Shown piece by piece: positions 24,385 through 31,778 of a DNA stretch of 39,125 nucleotides (position 1 is its first letter; every line of letters begins with the position of its first letter). Both the position numbers and the translations under genes were made by a program. This DNA is from an uncultured Bacteroidales bacterium (lineage in GTDB: Bacteria > Bacteroidota > Bacteroidia > Bacteroidales > P3). Under the pieces are notes generated by a model. That model searched no databases and was not told the origin of the DNA. It saw nothing but the letters and a program-made list of their open reading frames with translations. The stretch covers positions 1 through 39,125 of the forward strand of contig CALDHX010000078.1 of the NCBI GenBank assembly GCA_937901525.1. The letters are read 5' to 3'.

Positions 24385-25326
24385 ATGAAGAAAATTTTAG
24401 CATTAGCATTAACATTAGTGTTTGGCTTAAACGTATTTGCACAAGCACCAAACGTAACAACAACAATTGACAACCTAACACCAACAACAATTACAGCATC
24501 TTTTGATATGGATGAAAATTGTACAAAGTATCATATCTTAGCTGATGTAGTTGGAGGAATGGATCAATGGGTTCAAATGTTCGGTATGCCATTAAGAGAT
24601 TTAGTTGTTGCATGGTCAATAGGGGTTGAATCAGATACAACTTATACTTGGACAGATATGGCTCCAAATACAGATTATATTGTTTATGTTGTTGCAGTTA
24701 ATGCAACAGATACATCAGAAGTGCTTATGACTACTTGCACTACTCCACAAGCAGGAGGAGAAGGAGCAAGCGTTGTTACAATAGAATTATCAAATATAAC
24801 AGAAACTTCTGTTATTATGACAGCTACTCCAAACGATCAAACTTCTAGATTTTTAGATGGTTTAGTTGAAAAAGCATTATTAGATGAAATTGGACAAGAT
24901 TCTTTGATGACTATGTTAGTAGCACAACCTTATTGGTTATATGAAACAGATGTTTGGGAATGGCTTGATCTTACACCAGGAGTAGAATATTATGCTTTTG
25001 CAATTGGTCAAAACGCAGCTGAGCAATGGGGAGAAATGACAATTGTTCCTTTCACTACATTAGTTTCTGGTTTAAATGAAGCAGAAAATGGAGGAATTAC
25101 TTTATATCCTAACCCAGCTACAAATCTTGTTTCATTAAACAATGCAGAAATGGGTAGTGTTGTTGAATTAATTGATATTCAAGGAAGAGTGTTGAAATCA
25201 TTTGTTGTAAATTCTACAAGCCAAACAATAGACCTTCAAGGAATTGAATCAGGATTATATGTAGTTAAAACAATAACACCTAACAAAGAAAAAACTTTTG
25301 TTAACAAATTAATTGTTAATGAATAA
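24385..25326 (+). CDS. Secreted protein with type IX secretion sorting tail
   Basis: A 313-aa exported protein. It has a signal peptide ending in NVFAQ (about 1-19), two fibronectin-III-like beta domains (about 22-118 and 126-228), and a C-terminal Por/type IX sorting domain (about 240-313) with ITLYPNPATNLV, VELIDIQGRVL and the final GLYVVK then VNKLIVNE. Each beta domain carries a helical insert (around GGMDQWVQMFG, and LVEKALLDEIGQDS). The sorting tail directs it through the type IX system to the cell surface. Its function is unknown. It is followed by a strong hairpin. Confidence 0.88.
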   Translation: MKKILALALTLVFGLNVFAQAPNVTTTIDNLTPTTITASFDMDENCTKYHILADVVGGMDQWVQMFGMPLRDLVVAWSIGVESDTTYTWTDMAPNTDYIVYVVAVNATDTSEVLMTTCTTPQAGGEGASVVTIELSNITETSVIMTATPNDQTSRFLDGLVEKALLDEIGQDSLMTMLVAQPYWLYETDVWEWLDLTPGVEYYAFAIGQNAAEQWGEMTIVPFTTLVSGLNEAENGGITLYPNPATNLVSLNNAEMGSVVELIDIQGRVLKSFVVNSTSQTIDLQGIESGLYVVKTITPNKEKTFVNKLIVNE

Positions 25327-25357
25327 TAACAATTTTTCAATTATAAAAAAATAAGAT

Positions 25358-25404
25358 AAAATCTTCTCAATAGTGTGAGTAATTATCACTATTGAGAAGA
25401 TTTT
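25358..25404. terminator. Terminator hairpin after the T9SS cargo gene
   Basis: A perfect 18-bp stem: 25358-25375 pairs with 25387-25404 with an 11-nt loop, followed by TTTTTC. It ends the T9SS cargo transcript. The 3' arm and T-tail end only 14 bp before the next ATG at 25419. Confidence 0.92.
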
Positions 25405-25418
25405 TCTTTGCAATCATT

Positions 25419-26363
25419 ATGGAAATATCAGCAATAGTACCAAGTTACAATGAAGAAAAAAATGTGCCGCTAATCTATAAAAGACTAACCGACACATTAT
25501 CTCAAATATCTGATAAATACGAAATAATCTTTGTAAACGATTGTAGCAAGGACTCTACGCTTAGTGTAATTAAACAAATATCCGAGAAAGATTCTCACGT
25601 AAAATACATTAGTTTTTCAAGAAATTTCGGACATCAAATTGCAGTTAGTGCAGGATTAGATATGTGTAAAGGCAAAGCAGTCGTTATAATAGATGGCGAT
25701 TTGCAAGACCCACCCGAATTAATTCTTGAAATGTACAAAAAATATCAAGAAGGCTACAAAGTAGTCTATGCAAAAAGAAAAACAAGAGAAGGAGAAACAT
25801 GGTTTAAGAAAGCAACAGCAAAACTTTTCTATCGCTTTCTTGCAGCAATGACAAGTATAGAAATCCCTGTTGATGTAGGAGATTTCCGACTCATTGACCA
25901 AGTAATCGTAAACCACCTTCGCAATATGCCAGAAAAGTCAAAATACATAAGAGGTCAAATCTCATGGATAGGATACAAGCAAACCTTTGTAGAATATCAT
26001 AGAGATGCACGCCTATATGGAAAAACAAACTATCCACTCAAAAAAATGTTACGCTTAGCCTTTGATGGCATAACAGCATTTAGCGATAAGCCACTAAAAA
26101 TGGCCTCAGCAATAGGCATAATCTCAGCAATACTTTCACTACTCGCCATTGTTTATGCACTAATATCTCACTTTATATTTGATAGTGCAGTATCGGGTTG
26201 GACTTCCTTGATAATAAGCGTTTTGTTTATAGGAGGAGTGCAACTAATCACAATAGGAATAATAGGAGAATACATAGCAAGAATAAATAACGATGTTCGC
26301 AACAGACCATTGTACATAATAGAAGAAGAAAACATAGAAAAACAAGAAAATAATAAACAATAA
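25419..26363 (+). CDS. Family 2 glycosyltransferase with C-terminal membrane segments
   Basis: A 314-aa inverting GT2 enzyme of the dolichyl/polyprenyl-phosphate sugar transferase type. It starts MEISAIVPSYNEEKN; the metal-binding DGDLQDPPE has Asp92 and Asp94; GDFRLID follows. Two C-terminal hydrophobic spans (ASAIGIISAILSLLAIVYAL and IISVLFIGGVQLITIGII) anchor it to the inner membrane. It probably loads a sugar on undecaprenyl phosphate. The ATG at 25419 is used; a TTG 27 nt upstream is inside the terminator hairpin and is unlikely. metG begins 2 nt after its stop, so the two are cotranscribed. The donor sugar is unknown. Confidence 0.9.
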   Translation: MEISAIVPSYNEEKNVPLIYKRLTDTLSQISDKYEIIFVNDCSKDSTLSVIKQISEKDSHVKYISFSRNFGHQIAVSAGLDMCKGKAVVIIDGDLQDPPELILEMYKKYQEGYKVVYAKRKTREGETWFKKATAKLFYRFLAAMTSIEIPVDVGDFRLIDQVIVNHLRNMPEKSKYIRGQISWIGYKQTFVEYHRDARLYGKTNYPLKKMLRLAFDGITAFSDKPLKMASAIGIISAILSLLAIVYALISHFIFDSAVSGWTSLIISVLFIGGVQLITIGIIGEYIARINNDVRNRPLYIIEEENIEKQENNKQ

Positions 26364-26365
26364 AG

Positions 26366-28420
26366 ATGAAATACATAGAGACAGATAATAAATTTAATCG
26401 TTATTGCGTAACCACAGCCTTGCCTTACGCAAACGGACCTGTACATATAGGACATTTAGCAGGAGTTTATGTGCCAGCAGACATATATGTACGATATTTA
26501 AGAATGATGAATGAAGACGTACTCTTTATAGGAGGAAGCGATGAACACGGAGTACCAATCACAATCAAAGCAAGAAATGAAGGTCTTACACCACAAGACA
26601 TAGTAGATCGCTATCACGCAATCATAAAACAAGCATTTCAAGATTTAGGTATATCTTTTGATATATACTCTCGTACATCATCAAAAATACACGCTGAAAC
26701 AGCCTCTGATTTCTTTAAAAACCTTTATGAAAAAGGCAAATTCGTAGAAAAAACCTCTCAACAATACTACGATGAAGCAACAAATACATTCCTTGCTGAC
26801 CGTTATATAACAGGAACTTGCCCACATTGTGGAAACGAAAAAGCATACGGCGACCAATGTGAAGCATGTGGAACAAGCCTTTCAGCAACCGATTTAATAA
26901 ATCCAAAATCTACACTTTCAGGACAAGAACCTCAATTAAAAGAAACAAAACATTGGTATTTGCCACTTGAAGAATACGAAACATTTATGAGAGAATGGAT
27001 ACTTGACTCTCACAAAGAATGGAAAACCAACGTATATGGACAATGTAAAAGTTGGATTGACCAAGGCCTTCAAGCAAGAGCAGTAACAAGAGATTTGGAT
27101 TGGGGAGTAAAAGTGCCGATAGAAGGAGCAGATGGCAAAGTATTATACGTATGGTTTGACGCACCAATAGGATATATTTCAAATACAAAAGAACTATATC
27201 CTGAAAATTGGGAAAAATGGTGGAAAGAAAAAGATACAAAACTTGTTCACTTCATAGGAAAAGACAATATAGTGTTCCATTGCATAATATTCCCAGCAAT
27301 GCTTAAAGCAGAAGGAAGCTATATCTTACCAGAAAACGTACCAGCTAACGAATTCTTAAATCTTGAAGGCGATAAAATTTCTACATCTCGCAATTGGGCA
27401 GTATGGTTACACGAATACCTAAAAGATTTTCCAGGAAAACAAGACGTTTTGAAATATGTGCTATGTGCAAACGCACCAGAAACAAAAGATAACGACTTCA
27501 CATGGAAAGATTTTCAAACACGCAACAACTCAGAACTTGTAGCAATCTTTGGAAACTTTGTAAACCGTACAATAGTCTTAACACACAAATACTTTGAAGG
27601 CAAAGTACCACAAAGAGGCACACTAAACGAACTTGACATTCAAACAATAGAACAAATAAAACAATACCCTGAAAAAATAGGACGTAGCATAGAACAATAC
27701 CGATTCCGAGAAGCCCTAAACGAACTAATGAATCTTGCACGTCTTGGAAACAAATACCTAACAGAAAACGAACCTTGGAAAACAATAAAGACAGATGCAG
27801 AACGCACAGCAACAGTTTTGAATATTTCGTTGCAAATATGTGCAAACCTTGCCTTACTTTCAGAACCATTCTTACCATTCTCAGCAGAAAAATTACGTGG
27901 AATGTTAAACCAAGACAAAGCCTTTTGGTATGAAGCAGGCAATTCAGAACTTTTAGAAGAAGGAAAACAAATCAATCCAGCACAATTGTTGTTTGAACAA
28001 ATAGACGACAAACAAATAGAAGCACAATTAGAAAAACTACAACAAACAAAAAAAGCAAACGAATTAGCCTCAGCCACAGTAGAGCCACAAAAAGCAAATA
28101 TAGAATACGATGATTTTGCTAAAATGGATATAAGGGTAGGAACAATTCTTGCAGCTGAAAAAGTAGCCAAAACAAAAAAACTTTTAAAATTAACAATTGA
28201 CACAGGAATTGACCAACGCACAATAGTAAGTGGAATAGCCGAATATTATTCACCAGAAGAAATTATTGGAAAACAAGTATCAGTATTAGTAAACCTTGCA
28301 CCAAAAGCACTAAAAGGCATAGAAAGTCAAGGAATGATACTAATGGCAGAAAACCTTGATGGTAGTTTAAGCTTTATTTCGCCAGAAAAACCAATCAGAA
28401 ACGGCGGAATAATTAGCTAA
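26366..28420 (+). CDS. metG: Methionyl-tRNA synthetase
   Basis: A 684-aa class I synthetase that charges tRNA-Met. HIGH is at 27-30, and a zinc knuckle with four cysteines is at Cys152, Cys155, Cys165 and Cys168. The KMSKS loop reads KISTS at 337-341. The anticodon-binding helices follow, and from about residue 578 a C-terminal EMAP/Trbp111-like tRNA-binding domain begins (FAKMDIRVGTILAAEKV), which usually dimerises the enzyme. The ATG is 2 nt after the glycosyltransferase stop. It is followed by a terminator hairpin. Confidence 0.97.
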   Translation: MKYIETDNKFNRYCVTTALPYANGPVHIGHLAGVYVPADIYVRYLRMMNEDVLFIGGSDEHGVPITIKARNEGLTPQDIVDRYHAIIKQAFQDLGISFDIYSRTSSKIHAETASDFFKNLYEKGKFVEKTSQQYYDEATNTFLADRYITGTCPHCGNEKAYGDQCEACGTSLSATDLINPKSTLSGQEPQLKETKHWYLPLEEYETFMREWILDSHKEWKTNVYGQCKSWIDQGLQARAVTRDLDWGVKVPIEGADGKVLYVWFDAPIGYISNTKELYPENWEKWWKEKDTKLVHFIGKDNIVFHCIIFPAMLKAEGSYILPENVPANEFLNLEGDKISTSRNWAVWLHEYLKDFPGKQDVLKYVLCANAPETKDNDFTWKDFQTRNNSELVAIFGNFVNRTIVLTHKYFEGKVPQRGTLNELDIQTIEQIKQYPEKIGRSIEQYRFREALNELMNLARLGNKYLTENEPWKTIKTDAERTATVLNISLQICANLALLSEPFLPFSAEKLRGMLNQDKAFWYEAGNSELLEEGKQINPAQLLFEQIDDKQIEAQLEKLQQTKKANELASATVEPQKANIEYDDFAKMDIRVGTILAAEKVAKTKKLLKLTIDTGIDQRTIVSGIAEYYSPEEIIGKQVSVLVNLAPKALKGIESQGMILMAENLDGSLSFISPEKPIRNGGIIS

Positions 28421-28440
28421 AACAAAGAAATAGTGATAGA

Positions 28441-28483
28441 AAATAGTTCCTATATGTACTTATAGTTACTATAGGAACTATTT
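28441..28483. terminator. Terminator hairpin after metG
   Basis: AAATAGTTCCTATA (28441-28454) pairs perfectly with TATAGGAACTATTT (28470-28483), loop 15 nt, followed by an A/T-rich tract. It lies 20 nt past the metG stop codon. Confidence 0.82.
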
Positions 28484-28505
28484 ATTTAAAAAAAGAAAAA
28501 GAGAA

Positions 28506-29153
28506 ATGTCTTACCAAATTCTTAAACGACAAATTCCTTGGCGAGATTCATACTTTTACCAAAAATCAGAAGTGCTTTATCATCTTACTTTCACTTTTTG
28601 CAAACGCTTTCTGCCAAAATATGGCGACCGTACCGTTGATCAAATGCTACAAGCCGCAAGAAGTGGAAAACAAAACATAATAGAAGGAATGGAAGACGGA
28701 GTTGCTTCTTCGGAAATGCAGATAAAACTCTTAAATGTAGCAAGAGCATCATTGCAAGAATTAAGAGAAGACTATAAAGACTACATAAAATCACGCAATT
28801 TGCAGATTTGGACAAAAGAACATAAACGATACAAAAATATGCAAAACTTTTGTCGCAATAATAACAAAATAGAACAATATCAACCCTATTTTGAAATTTG
28901 GAATAACGAAGAAATGTCAAATACAGCATTGACCTTAGCCTATATGGTTGATACAATGCTCAATCATTACTTGATTACCTTGGAAAAAGATTTTGTTTCA
29001 AAAGGAGGCATCAAAGAAAGAATGTATAAAGCTCGCACAAACTATCGTCAAGATCAAGACAATCAAATTCAAAACCTTAAAAATACAATAGCCGAACAGC
29101 AAAAAGAAATAGCCTATTTAAGAAACCTTTTGCAACAACAAGGCTTACTTTAA
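28506..29153 (+). CDS. Four helix bundle protein with suffix domain
   Basis: A 215-aa helical protein. Residues 1-125 or so match the four-helix-bundle suffix family (SYQILKRQIPWRDSYFYQKSE, VDQMLQAARSGKQNIIEGMEDG, KLLNVARASLQELREDYKDYI), related to the 23S rRNA intervening-sequence protein family. The C-terminal third is charged and coiled-coil-like (IAEQQKEIAYLRNLLQQQ). Related proteins occur as accessory proteins of diversity-generating retroelements (bAvd), but no reverse transcriptase is in this window. Its function here is unknown. It starts 23 bp after the metG terminator. Confidence 0.82.
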   Translation: MSYQILKRQIPWRDSYFYQKSEVLYHLTFTFCKRFLPKYGDRTVDQMLQAARSGKQNIIEGMEDGVASSEMQIKLLNVARASLQELREDYKDYIKSRNLQIWTKEHKRYKNMQNFCRNNNKIEQYQPYFEIWNNEEMSNTALTLAYMVDTMLNHYLITLEKDFVSKGGIKERMYKARTNYRQDQDNQIQNLKNTIAEQQKEIAYLRNLLQQQGLL

Positions 29154-29175
29154 AAATATTTCTTTGTTTTAATTT

Positions 29176-29235
29176 AAAAAATCAAAGAAAAAATCATTTT
29201 TTTCTTTGATTTTTTTTTATTTTTCTTTGAAAAAT
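29176..29235. repeat. T-tract 21-bp repeat, copy 4, with an AT-only hairpin
   Basis: An 18-bp AT-rich stem (29176-29193 with 29198-29215, 4-nt loop) built from AAAAAATCAAAGAAAAAA and its complement lies 22 bp past the four-helix-bundle stop; it may act as a terminator. It is followed by another TTTTTCTTTGAAAAA unit. Positions 29188-29234 nearly match 30518-30564 (one indel and one substitution). Confidence 0.75.
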
Positions 29236-29241
29236 TTTTCA

Positions 29242-29249
29242 TACATTTG
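29242..29249 (+). promoter_or_regulatory. Bacteroidetes -7 box for the membrane-protein/NERD pair
   Basis: TACATTTG matches TAnnTTTG and is 32 bp upstream of the ATG at 29282. The nearest TTTG (29226-29229) is only 12 bp upstream, too close for the -33 element. Confidence 0.5.
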
Positions 29250-29281
29250 CGTGCGTAAAATCATAAATAAATGTATTGATT

Positions 29282-29677
29282 ATGAAAAAATGGATAGTAT
29301 TTGTTTTAGGCTTTGTTTCAGGAATTGTTTTTCTATTCCTTGTATTATTGATTATTGGAAAATCTTCTTCAAATGATAATGGAATGACTTATTTTGAAAA
29401 GCCTGGTAAATGTATTTCAAAAAAAGATTTTAAAGTTTTTCAGGTGATTGGAGAAGGCTATGCTTTAGCTGAAGAGAGATTAGAGTTCTCTAGTGGAATT
29501 ACTCTTCCTGGAAATTTATTAGTTCTTGTAACAAATGATAACGGAGAATTATATTATGATAATCAAATTATAGAAGTCCCAAAGGGTAAATGTATGCGTC
29601 AAATAGGGGTTTATGAGTATCAAACGAAATCAGAAAATTGGAAAACTGTGCCTATTGTGCAGGTGATGAATGAATAA
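29282..29677 (+). CDS. Small membrane-anchored protein, 131 aa
   Basis: A 131-aa protein with a single N-terminal hydrophobic span (about residues 4-26, WIVFVLGFVSGIVFLFLVLLII) followed by a beta-rich soluble part. I do not recognise a named family; it resembles uncharacterised Bacteroidetes proteins of similar size. The ATG at 29282 (MKKWIVFVL) is chosen. It ends 15 nt before the NERD-domain gene, so the two are probably cotranscribed. The soluble part is probably on the periplasmic side. Confidence 0.78.
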   Translation: MKKWIVFVLGFVSGIVFLFLVLLIIGKSSSNDNGMTYFEKPGKCISKKDFKVFQVIGEGYALAEERLEFSSGITLPGNLLVLVTNDNGELYYDNQIIEVPKGKCMRQIGVYEYQTKSENWKTVPIVQVMNE

Positions 29678-29692
29678 AAAGTATATATTATA

Positions 29693-30484
29693 ATGGTTAT
29701 TTTATTGTTGTTGATATTTTTTACCATTGTTTTTTTCTTACGAATTATATCTCGTAGTAATAAAGCACCAAAGAAAAGGAGAAAAAAGACAACTTATAGT
29801 TCTTATGCAAAAACTTTAGGGGAAATAGGAGAGGAAAGTGTAGCTTCTATTTTAAAAACTTTGCCTAAGGACTATGTTGTTTTTAATGATATTTATTTAG
29901 AAATAAAAGGCTATTCTACTCAAATAGACCATGTCATTATTTCGCGATATGGTATATTTGTAATAGAAACAAAGAACTATACGGGTTGGATTTTTGGGAA
30001 TGATACTTCGGAATATTGGACTCAAACTATATATGAAAACAAATATCAATTAAGAAATCCTTTAAAACAAAACTATGCACACCTTAAAACTTTACAATCT
30101 ATTTTTGGAATAGATGAAAGATTCTATTTTCCAATAGTTGCCTTTCACGATAGAGCGACATTGAAGTGTGAGACTAATGGAAATGTGATGTATTTTTCAG
30201 AATTGAAAGATTTTATTCTATCAAAAACGATTCCAAAACTAACAGATGAGTTAGTGAATAGGTTGTCTGCTATATTGATGTATTATTCTATAAAAAATGA
30301 AAGTCAAAAGCAAGAACATATTCTTAAAGTAAAACAAGATATAGCAAATAAACAATCTTTGGTTGAAAAGGGAATTTGCCCTAAATGTGGGGGAATGTTA
30401 ATACATCGTCAAGGAAAATATGGTGAATTTATATCTTGTATAAACTATCCTTCTTGTCGATTTACGCAAAACATAAATCGCTAA
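29693..30484 (+). CDS. NERD-domain nuclease-like membrane protein with C-terminal zinc finger
   Basis: A 263-aa protein. It starts with a hydrophobic segment (about 2-19). The NERD domain spans about 40-150: GEIGEESV, then QIDHVIISRYGIFVIETKNYTG with Asp79 and the pair Glu92/Lys94, consistent with an intact PD-(D/E)xK-type core. The C-terminus has a topoisomerase-type zinc finger with four cysteines (CPKCGG, then CINYPSC). It may be a membrane-tethered nuclease or DNA/RNA-binding protein. NERD proteins are widely found, sometimes in defence contexts. It forms a pair with the preceding membrane protein. Confidence 0.85.
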   Translation: MVILLLLIFFTIVFFLRIISRSNKAPKKRRKKTTYSSYAKTLGEIGEESVASILKTLPKDYVVFNDIYLEIKGYSTQIDHVIISRYGIFVIETKNYTGWIFGNDTSEYWTQTIYENKYQLRNPLKQNYAHLKTLQSIFGIDERFYFPIVAFHDRATLKCETNGNVMYFSELKDFILSKTIPKLTDELVNRLSAILMYYSIKNESQKQEHILKVKQDIANKQSLVEKGICPKCGGMLIHRQGKYGEFISCINYPSCRFTQNINR

Positions 30485-30494
30485 ATTTTTTCTT

Positions 30495-30588
30495 TGTTTT
30501 TTTGAATTTTTTCTTTGAAAAAATCATTTTTTTCTTTGATTTTTTTTGTTTTTCTTTGAAAAAATAAAACGTTTCTTTGTTTTTTAGT
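30495..30588 (+). repeat. T-tract 21-bp repeat, copy 5
   Basis: About five units around TTTCTTTG, at roughly 20-23 bp spacing, fill the gap between the NERD gene and the WD40 lipoprotein gene. The segment 30518-30564 nearly repeats 29188-29234. Confidence 0.78.
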
Positions 30589-30625
30589 GTCTATATTATT
30601 GTATTGGTTTTTAATTGTTGAGATT

Positions 30626-31720
30626 ATGAAGATGAAATATTTGTTTTTATTTGTAATAGTGTTGCTTTTGTGTGGCGGTTGTGAGGATCCGATAGATACA
30701 TTAGAGAATAATAGTACTGAAACAAACACTACTCTTGGTGGAGGTGGGAGTGGAGAAACTCAAACTGATACTACGGAAGGTGAAGAAGAGAATAATGGGG
30801 AGCAAGAGCCAATAAATGACTCGGTAGATTTTGATTTATTTGTTTGTCTTAATACTATAACAAATCCAACCGACTTTTATATGTCGGCAGATTGGAGTTC
30901 GGATAGTAAAAGTATTGTTTATTCGTGTGCAAATTTTGATTTTAAGGTTGTAGATGTTGATTCATGGAGCGTTGTTGATACTTTTGCCGATGTTAACAAT
31001 ATTATCTATGATGCAAAGTTCAATTCAACGAAAGAATTTATTGCTTCTTGTGGTACAGATAGCCTTGTGAAACTTTGGAGTACAAAGGGAAGGGATTGTG
31101 TTCGCACTTTCGTTGGGCATACCGGCAGAGTAAATCATTTAGATTGGAGTACGGACGGTAGATACATTGCTTCTTCTTCGTGGGATAGCACTACAAGAAT
31201 TTGGGACGCTTATTCTGGAAACTGTATTCATGTTTTAACAGGGCATACGAGCGAAGTTGCAACTCCAAGTTTTAGTCCTGATGGATCACGCTTAGTTACT
31301 TGCTCTAATGATAAGACTTTAAAAATATGGGACTTTAATTCTGGAATGTGTCTTCAAACTTTAAATGGACATACTTTATATCCTATGGACGTAGAGTGGA
31401 GTCCTGATGGCTCTCGCATTGCTTCTGTTTCTCACGAGAATATTATAAAAATATGGGACGCCAATACAGGAGCATGTGTTCTTGATATAACAGGAGATTA
31501 TGTTGGTTTGAGTTTTGTAAGTTGGAGTCCTTGCGGTAATTACTTGATTTCGGCGGCTCACGACTTTGTGTTAAGAATTTGGGACGCTAACACAGGTCAG
31601 TTAGTCAAAGCCTTATCTGGTCATAATGAAAGAATAATGGATGCAAACTTTTCTCCTGATGGTAAAAAAATCGTTTCTGCATCGGGAGATCATACTTTAA
31701 AACTTTGGGGAATGCAATAA
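30626..31720 (+). CDS. WD40-repeat lipoprotein
   Basis: A 364-aa probable lipoprotein. A signal peptide (MKMKYLFLFVIVLLLCGGC) ends in a lipobox-like CGGC, with the cysteine at 19. A low-complexity acidic/glycine linker (about 20-65) precedes a beta-propeller made of about seven WD40 repeats, the last five of which show GH...WSPDG...S.D...IWD. WD40 propellers usually scaffold protein contacts. It is probably anchored in the outer membrane or facing the periplasm. The ATG at 30626 is preferred to upstream starts because it gives the signal peptide. A bidirectional hairpin follows. Confidence 0.85.
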   Translation: MKMKYLFLFVIVLLLCGGCEDPIDTLENNSTETNTTLGGGGSGETQTDTTEGEEENNGEQEPINDSVDFDLFVCLNTITNPTDFYMSADWSSDSKSIVYSCANFDFKVVDVDSWSVVDTFADVNNIIYDAKFNSTKEFIASCGTDSLVKLWSTKGRDCVRTFVGHTGRVNHLDWSTDGRYIASSSWDSTTRIWDAYSGNCIHVLTGHTSEVATPSFSPDGSRLVTCSNDKTLKIWDFNSGMCLQTLNGHTLYPMDVEWSPDGSRIASVSHENIIKIWDANTGACVLDITGDYVGLSFVSWSPCGNYLISAAHDFVLRIWDANTGQLVKALSGHNERIMDANFSPDGKKIVSASGDHTLKLWGMQ

Positions 31721-31757
31721 AAAACCTGCTAAAATTAATAGAATCTTAGCAGGTTTT
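31721..31757. terminator. Bidirectional terminator between WD40 and pepC genes
   Basis: AAAACCTGCTAA (31721-31732) pairs perfectly with TTAGCAGGTTTT (31746-31757), loop 13 nt. It serves the rightward WD40 gene and the leftward pepC. Confidence 0.9.
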
Positions 31758-31778
31758 TGTTTTATCAACTTAGATTTA

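Noticed and set aside
25392..25418. TTG start of the glycosyltransferase at 25392
   Set aside because: It lies inside the terminator hairpin; the ATG at 25419 begins with the conserved GT2 N-terminus.
27640..28221. 193-codon open frame on the minus strand
   Set aside because: It lies fully antisense to metG, whose motifs are clear; it shows no recognisable protein features.
1782..30588. T-tract arrays as a CRISPR array
   Set aside because: The units have no constant-length unique spacers and are near-homopolymeric; there are no cas genes.
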